The position numbers and the translations under genes are program-made. From NCBI GenBank assembly GCA_028819835.1, contig JAPPKR010000114.1:1-7923 (forward strand): a stretch of DNA of 7,923 nt, written 5' to 3'. Shown piece by piece: positions 5,795-7,923 of the stretch. This stretch comes from a bacterium. GTDB taxonomy: Bacteria; Actinomycetota; Acidimicrobiia; UBA5794; ZC4RG35. Below the pieces are notes generated by a model, which saw nothing but the letters and a program-made list of their open reading frames with translations, was not told the DNA's origin and searched no databases. Within the stretch, counting starts at the first letter, position 1, and each line of letters begins with the position of its first letter.

Positions 5795-6940
5795 TCACTC
5801 CTGGGGTGGCATCAAGGTGTCAGCGATTAGGGCCTCCACTACGGCCTTGATGGCCTCGTCATCGGTTGCTCCGCTGGCCAGCGCCTGGTTGTACACGGCC
5901 AACTGGCGATCGGCGGATGTGCCCCGGCGGCAGATCGTCCGGATGTGCTCTATCTCCTCGGTGCACCCCAAGGCTTCGGCGTCAGGCTGTACCAAAGCGA
6001 TGATCTCCTCGACAAGATCGGGGAACGGTACCAACGCGCCCCTGCTGAAGTCGATCATCTCGCCGTGGATGCCGTAGCGTTGGGCGCGCCAGAGGTTCTC
6101 CGCCACCAGAAAGTTGGCGTAAGCCCGCCACCGCAGGTTGTCCATCCTGTATCTCCACAGCATTCTTAGGAGGCACACGTATAGAGCGGCGATGGCTATC
6201 GTGTCCTCCATCTTGGTGGGCAGGTCGGTGACTCTCATCTCCAGCGTGGGGTAGCGTTCCGAGGGTCGGATGTGCCACCAGATCTTGGTGGAATCTTCTA
6301 TGACTCCCGCTTTCACCAGTACATGGACGTGCCTCTCGAACTCAGCCCATGAGTCGAACTTCTCGGGTAAACCGGTCCTGGGTACGGAACTGAACACCGA
6401 GATGCGATAACTCTTGAGACCGGTGTCTGTTCCCTCCCAGAAGGGTGAGGAAGTGGAGAGGGCCAGCAGGTGGGGCAGGAAATAGGTAACCTGACCCATG
6501 AGGTCGATTCGCAACTCGGGGTCTTCGATTCCCACGTGCACGTGCATTCCCGAGATGATCATGCGGCGTGTGACCGCCTGGAGGTCTTGAGTGAGGGCCT
6601 GATAGCGTTCTCCCTCGGTGATCTGTTGTCTCTGCCACCGTGCGATGGGATGGGTGGAGGCGGCTATAGGGGCCAGTCCGTACTCCTCGGCCGCCTCGCT
6701 AACCGCGAGGCGCAGCAGGCCGACGTCGGCGCGAAGCTGTTTGACGTCCTCACAGATCCCCGTGCCGATCTCTATCTGTGAGTCGAAGAGTTCGTGGCTT
6801 ACCTGCCCGTACCGGAGTTCTGTGACCCTGTCCATGAGCCCGGGGGGCTGGGTGGAGATGAGCTCTCCCGTCTTACGCTCCACCAGGAGGTATTCCTCCT
6901 CGATTCCCATTGTCCAAGCTGGTTCGTTCACAGGTCGCAT
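5795..6940 (-). CDS. Glutamate-cysteine ligase family 2 / YbdK-type carboxylate-amine ligase
   Basis: A 381-residue soluble enzyme of the GCS2 family, close to the usual length for YbdK-type members (about 370). The family joins an amino acid to a carboxylate with ATP; YbdK itself has weak glutamate-cysteine ligase activity in vitro and its true substrate is not settled. Motifs: GIEEEYLLVE (12-21) with the conserved Glu triplet, SQIEIGTGIC (54-63), SGMHVHVG (130-137), IRPSxxxPTLEMRVTD (224-239) and ENLWRAQRYGIHGEMID (281-297). An actinobacterium would more likely make mycothiol than glutathione, and no ergothioneine or other thiol gene is adjacent, so I avoid the names gshA and egtA. The start is ATG 6940, with GGAGG (6943-6947) only 2 bases upstream. 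GTG at 6931 (codon 4) sits 11 bases from the same site, so either may be used. The gene is probably transcribed separately from the kinase gene 212 bases downstream. Confidence 0.92.
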   Translation of the reverse strand: MRPVNEPAWTMGIEEEYLLVERKTGELISTQPPGLMDRVTELRYGQVSHELFDSQIEIGTGICEDVKQLRADVGLLRLAVSEAAEEYGLAPIAASTHPIARWQRQQITEGERYQALTQDLQAVTRRMIISGMHVHVGIEDPELRIDLMGQVTYFLPHLLALSTSSPFWEGTDTGLKSYRISVFSSVPRTGLPEKFDSWAEFERHVHVLVKAGVIEDSTKIWWHIRPSERYPTLEMRVTDLPTKMEDTIAIAALYVCLLRMLWRYRMDNLRWRAYANFLVAENLWRAQRYGIHGEMIDFSRGALVPFPDLVEEIIALVQPDAEALGCTEEIEHIRTICRRGTSADRQLAVYNQALASGATDDEAIKAVVEALIADTLMPPQE

Positions 6941-7179
6941 TTCCTCCGGTGTGGTTCCTTAAACGGTAATCGGCCGGTTCGAATTTCCAGCTTTACCCCC
7001 TATCGACCATTGCCACCCGCGCCCCCACATCACGCAAAGCGGCCGCCCACCCGCCCCGGTGCGCGGCGCCCGGTTGGCCGGCTCGACCACCCGTTGCCAT
7101 CCGCCTCATAGGCGCCGATGGTCGTCCGTCACCTTCATGGCTCAATTGAGAATGTCAGGAAAACGGCATGAGGGATCGG
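6941..7179. other. Intergenic region between the ligase gene and tRNA-Leu
   Basis: 239 bases with no supportable gene. The ligase Shine-Dalgarno (6943-6947) lies at its left end; its promoter should be here on the - strand but I find no convincing -35/-10 pair. The middle (about 7015-7110) is very rich in C and G. A perfect 10-base palindrome, CTCAATTGAG, sits at 7141-7150. Reading frames through it look random. Confidence 0.6.
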
Positions 7180-7264
7180 TGCCGGGAGTGGGATTCGAAC
7201 CCACACGGAGTTGCCCCCAATGGATTTTGAGTCCACCGCGTCTGCCAGATTTCGCCATCCCGGC
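7180..7264 (-). tRNA. tRNA-Leu (anticodon CAA)
   Basis: An 85-base class II tRNA read on the - strand. The acceptor stem is GCCGGGA/TCCCGGC (7 perfect pairs) with discriminator A at 7180. The D arm is GCG/CGC with GG in the loop. The anticodon stem is GTGGA/TCCAT with a G-U closing pair and loop CTCAAAA, giving anticodon CAA (bases 7227-7229), which reads UUG. A long variable arm (GGGG-GCAA-CTCC, one G-U pair) marks it as leucine or serine, and the anticodon decides leucine. The T arm is GTGGG-TTCGAAT-CCCAC. The bases after the discriminator are CCG, so CCA is not encoded and must be added by nucleotidyltransferase. No clear terminator follows. Confidence 0.97.
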
Positions 7265-7276
7265 CAGGCGAACCCG

Positions 7277-7282
7277 ATTGTA
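7277..7282 (-). promoter_or_regulatory. Candidate -10 element of the tRNA-Leu promoter
   Basis: TACAAT on the - strand, one change from TATAAT, ending 12 bases before the mature tRNA 5' end. That leaves room for a short 5' leader removed by RNase P. With a 17-base spacer the -35 position (7300-7305) reads AAGACT, which keeps only the central GAC of TTGACA. The -10 is good and the -35 is weak. Confidence 0.5.
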
Positions 7283-7309
7283 GAGGGGAGCGGGGGCAAA
7301 GTCTTCCGA

Positions 7310-7315
7310 TATCCT
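7310..7315 (+). promoter_or_regulatory. Candidate -10 element for leaderless expression of the small gene and polA
   Basis: TATCCT, matching the TAnnnT pattern of actinobacterial -10 boxes, ends 8 bases before the ATG at 7324. The transcript would therefore start at or next to the start codon. This fits the absence of any Shine-Dalgarno directly upstream. No -35 match is seen. The element is weak on its own and rests on its spacing. Confidence 0.35.
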
Positions 7316-7323
7316 CCACCACC

Positions 7324-7623
7324 ATGGGTAGGCGCCGTCTCTCCAAGCAGGTCTTCGCGGTCAACGACCGGTTGAAGCACCTCGAACAGGAAGAGGCGAG
7401 GGTGTCGGCGGAATTGGATTACCACCGCCACCTGGCCGATGACGCGGTGCGGGACGCGGCGGTGATCGGTTCCTCGATGCACCAGGACGAGGCGGAGCGG
7501 GCCATGGCCGACGTCGAGCGGTTCGAGAGGGCCCTGGACGAGATCGATCACCGCAGGGCCGTGCTCCTGCACAAGCGGGATCGTCTTCTGGATCGGATGG
7601 GTTCCTTCGAGGACCACTTCTGA
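7324..7623 (+). CDS. Small charged helical protein of unknown function, coupled to polA
   Basis: A 99-residue protein that I do not recognise. It is strongly charged (many Arg, Asp and Glu) and looks almost wholly helical. A basic start (MGRRRLSKQ) leads into one amphipathic helix (about 9-37, NDRLKHLEQEEARVSAEL) and, after a short Gly-Ser turn near 50, a second (about 54-93, AMADVERFERALDEID and beyond). This suggests an antiparallel helical hairpin or coiled-coil dimer. There are no cysteines, no membrane segment and no known catalytic motif. I believe the gene is real because codon use matches its neighbours (third-position G/C) and because its TGA overlaps the polA ATG (TGATG), as in coupled genes. 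No Shine-Dalgarno precedes ATG 7324; a possible leaderless promoter does. A role near DNA polymerase I is only suggested by position. Confidence 0.8.
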   Translation: MGRRRLSKQVFAVNDRLKHLEQEEARVSAELDYHRHLADDAVRDAAVIGSSMHQDEAERAMADVERFERALDEIDHRRAVLLHKRDRLLDRMGSFEDHF

Positions 7624-7923
7624 TGTCGACCCTGGCGTTGATCGACGGACACTCGATCGCCTACCGGGCTTTCTACGCCCTCCCCAAAGATCTGGCCACT
7701 TCCTCCGGCCAGGTCACCAATGCGGTGTTCGGATTCACCCGCATGCTCATCCGGCTCTTGACCGATGAGAATCCCGAGGCGTTGGCGGTGGTGTGGGACG
7801 TGTCCCGCCAGACTTTTCGGACAGAACTGTATCCCGAATACAAAGCCCAGCGGTCCCGCACTCCCGACCTGCTTGCTCCACAGTTCTCCCTCTTGCAGGA
7901 CTTCCTCGAGGCCTTGGAAGTGC
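7623..7923 (+). CDS. polA: DNA polymerase I, N-terminal 5'-3' exonuclease part (3' end outside window)
   Basis: The first 100 codons of DNA polymerase I, the enzyme that removes RNA primers and fills gaps in replication and repair. The visible part is the start of the 5'-3' exonuclease (flap endonuclease) domain: LALIDGHSIAYRAFYALP (residues 4-21) with the metal-binding Asp8, then SGQVTNAVFGFTRML (28-42), AVVWDVSRQTFR (55-66) with Asp59, and the helical-arch motif YPEYKAQRSRTPD (70-82) with conserved Tyr73, Lys74 and Arg77. These match the PolA exonuclease rather than a stand-alone RNase H-like protein. Whether the polymerase and proofreading domains follow cannot be seen, so a short stand-alone exonuclease is possible, though the fit to PolA favours the full enzyme. 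ATG 7623 overlaps the stop of the small upstream gene, with no strong Shine-Dalgarno, which implies coupling. Confidence 0.93.
   Translation, partial: MSTLALIDGHSIAYRAFYALPKDLATSSGQVTNAVFGFTRMLIRLLTDENPEALAVVWDVSRQTFRTELYPEYKAQRSRTPDLLAPQFSLLQDFLEALEV

Noticed and set aside
6941..7000. Promoter of the ligase gene
   Set aside because: Several AT-rich hexamers occur on the - strand (for example TTTAAG near 6960) but none pairs with a -35 at proper spacing, so no call is made.
7059..7283. A + strand reading frame of 74 codons containing VPGVGFEPTRS
   Set aside because: It runs antisense through the tRNA-Leu gene. The GFEPTR-type peptide is the well-known false translation of a tRNA T arm and acceptor stem, not a protein.
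1..7923. CRISPR array, insertion sequence, prophage or defence island
   Set aside because: No spaced direct repeats, terminal inverted repeats, transposase, integrase or nuclease genes were seen. The window is almost filled with housekeeping and regulatory genes.

Overview
The window looks like chromosome from a high-GC Gram-positive-type bacterium. I infer an actinobacterium, perhaps near the Acidimicrobiia, from the strong G/C third-position bias, the use of GTG and TTG starts, the tight infB-DUF503-rbfA-nrnA-truB order, and a leaderless-looking promoter. No 16S or marker search was possible, so this placement is an inference. I see no transposase, integrase, phage gene, CRISPR array or plasmid origin. 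Eight protein genes (two cut by the window ends) and one tRNA fill almost everything; the largest gene-free stretches are 239 and 212 bases.

Region 1 (1-3191, + strand) is a translation and RNA-maturation operon. It holds the 3' end of infB (initiation factor IF-2), a DUF503 (YlxP-like) gene, rbfA (30S maturation), a DHH-family nanoRNase/pAp phosphatase (nrnA type), and truB (tRNA U55 pseudouridine synthase). The genes overlap or nearly touch (TGATG, 4-base gap, GTGA, 8-base overlap), so they are very likely co-transcribed and translationally coupled.

Region 2 (3201-6940, - strand) holds two genes. The nearer one runs convergently into truB, leaving only 9 bases between the two stop codons. 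It encodes a 793-residue protein joining a complete soluble sensor histidine kinase (GAF, PAS, HisKA, HATPase) to a complete OmpR/PhoB-type response regulator (receiver plus winged helix). In effect it is a two-component system in one chain, and it is the most interesting item here. Upstream, after a 212-base gap rich in small dyads, lies a YbdK-type (GCS2) carboxylate-amine ligase.

Region 3 (6941-7923) holds a short GC-rich gap and then tRNA-Leu(CAA) on the - strand. Divergent from it is a + strand pair: a 99-residue, highly charged, helical small protein of unknown function whose stop codon overlaps the start of polA (DNA polymerase I), which is cut by the window end. Only 59 bases separate the tRNA from the small gene, and they carry candidate promoters for both directions.

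Most of the window is ordinary housekeeping. What deserves a second look is the one-chain kinase/regulator, the dyads in front of it, the small protein coupled to polA, and the unresolved substrate of the ligase.
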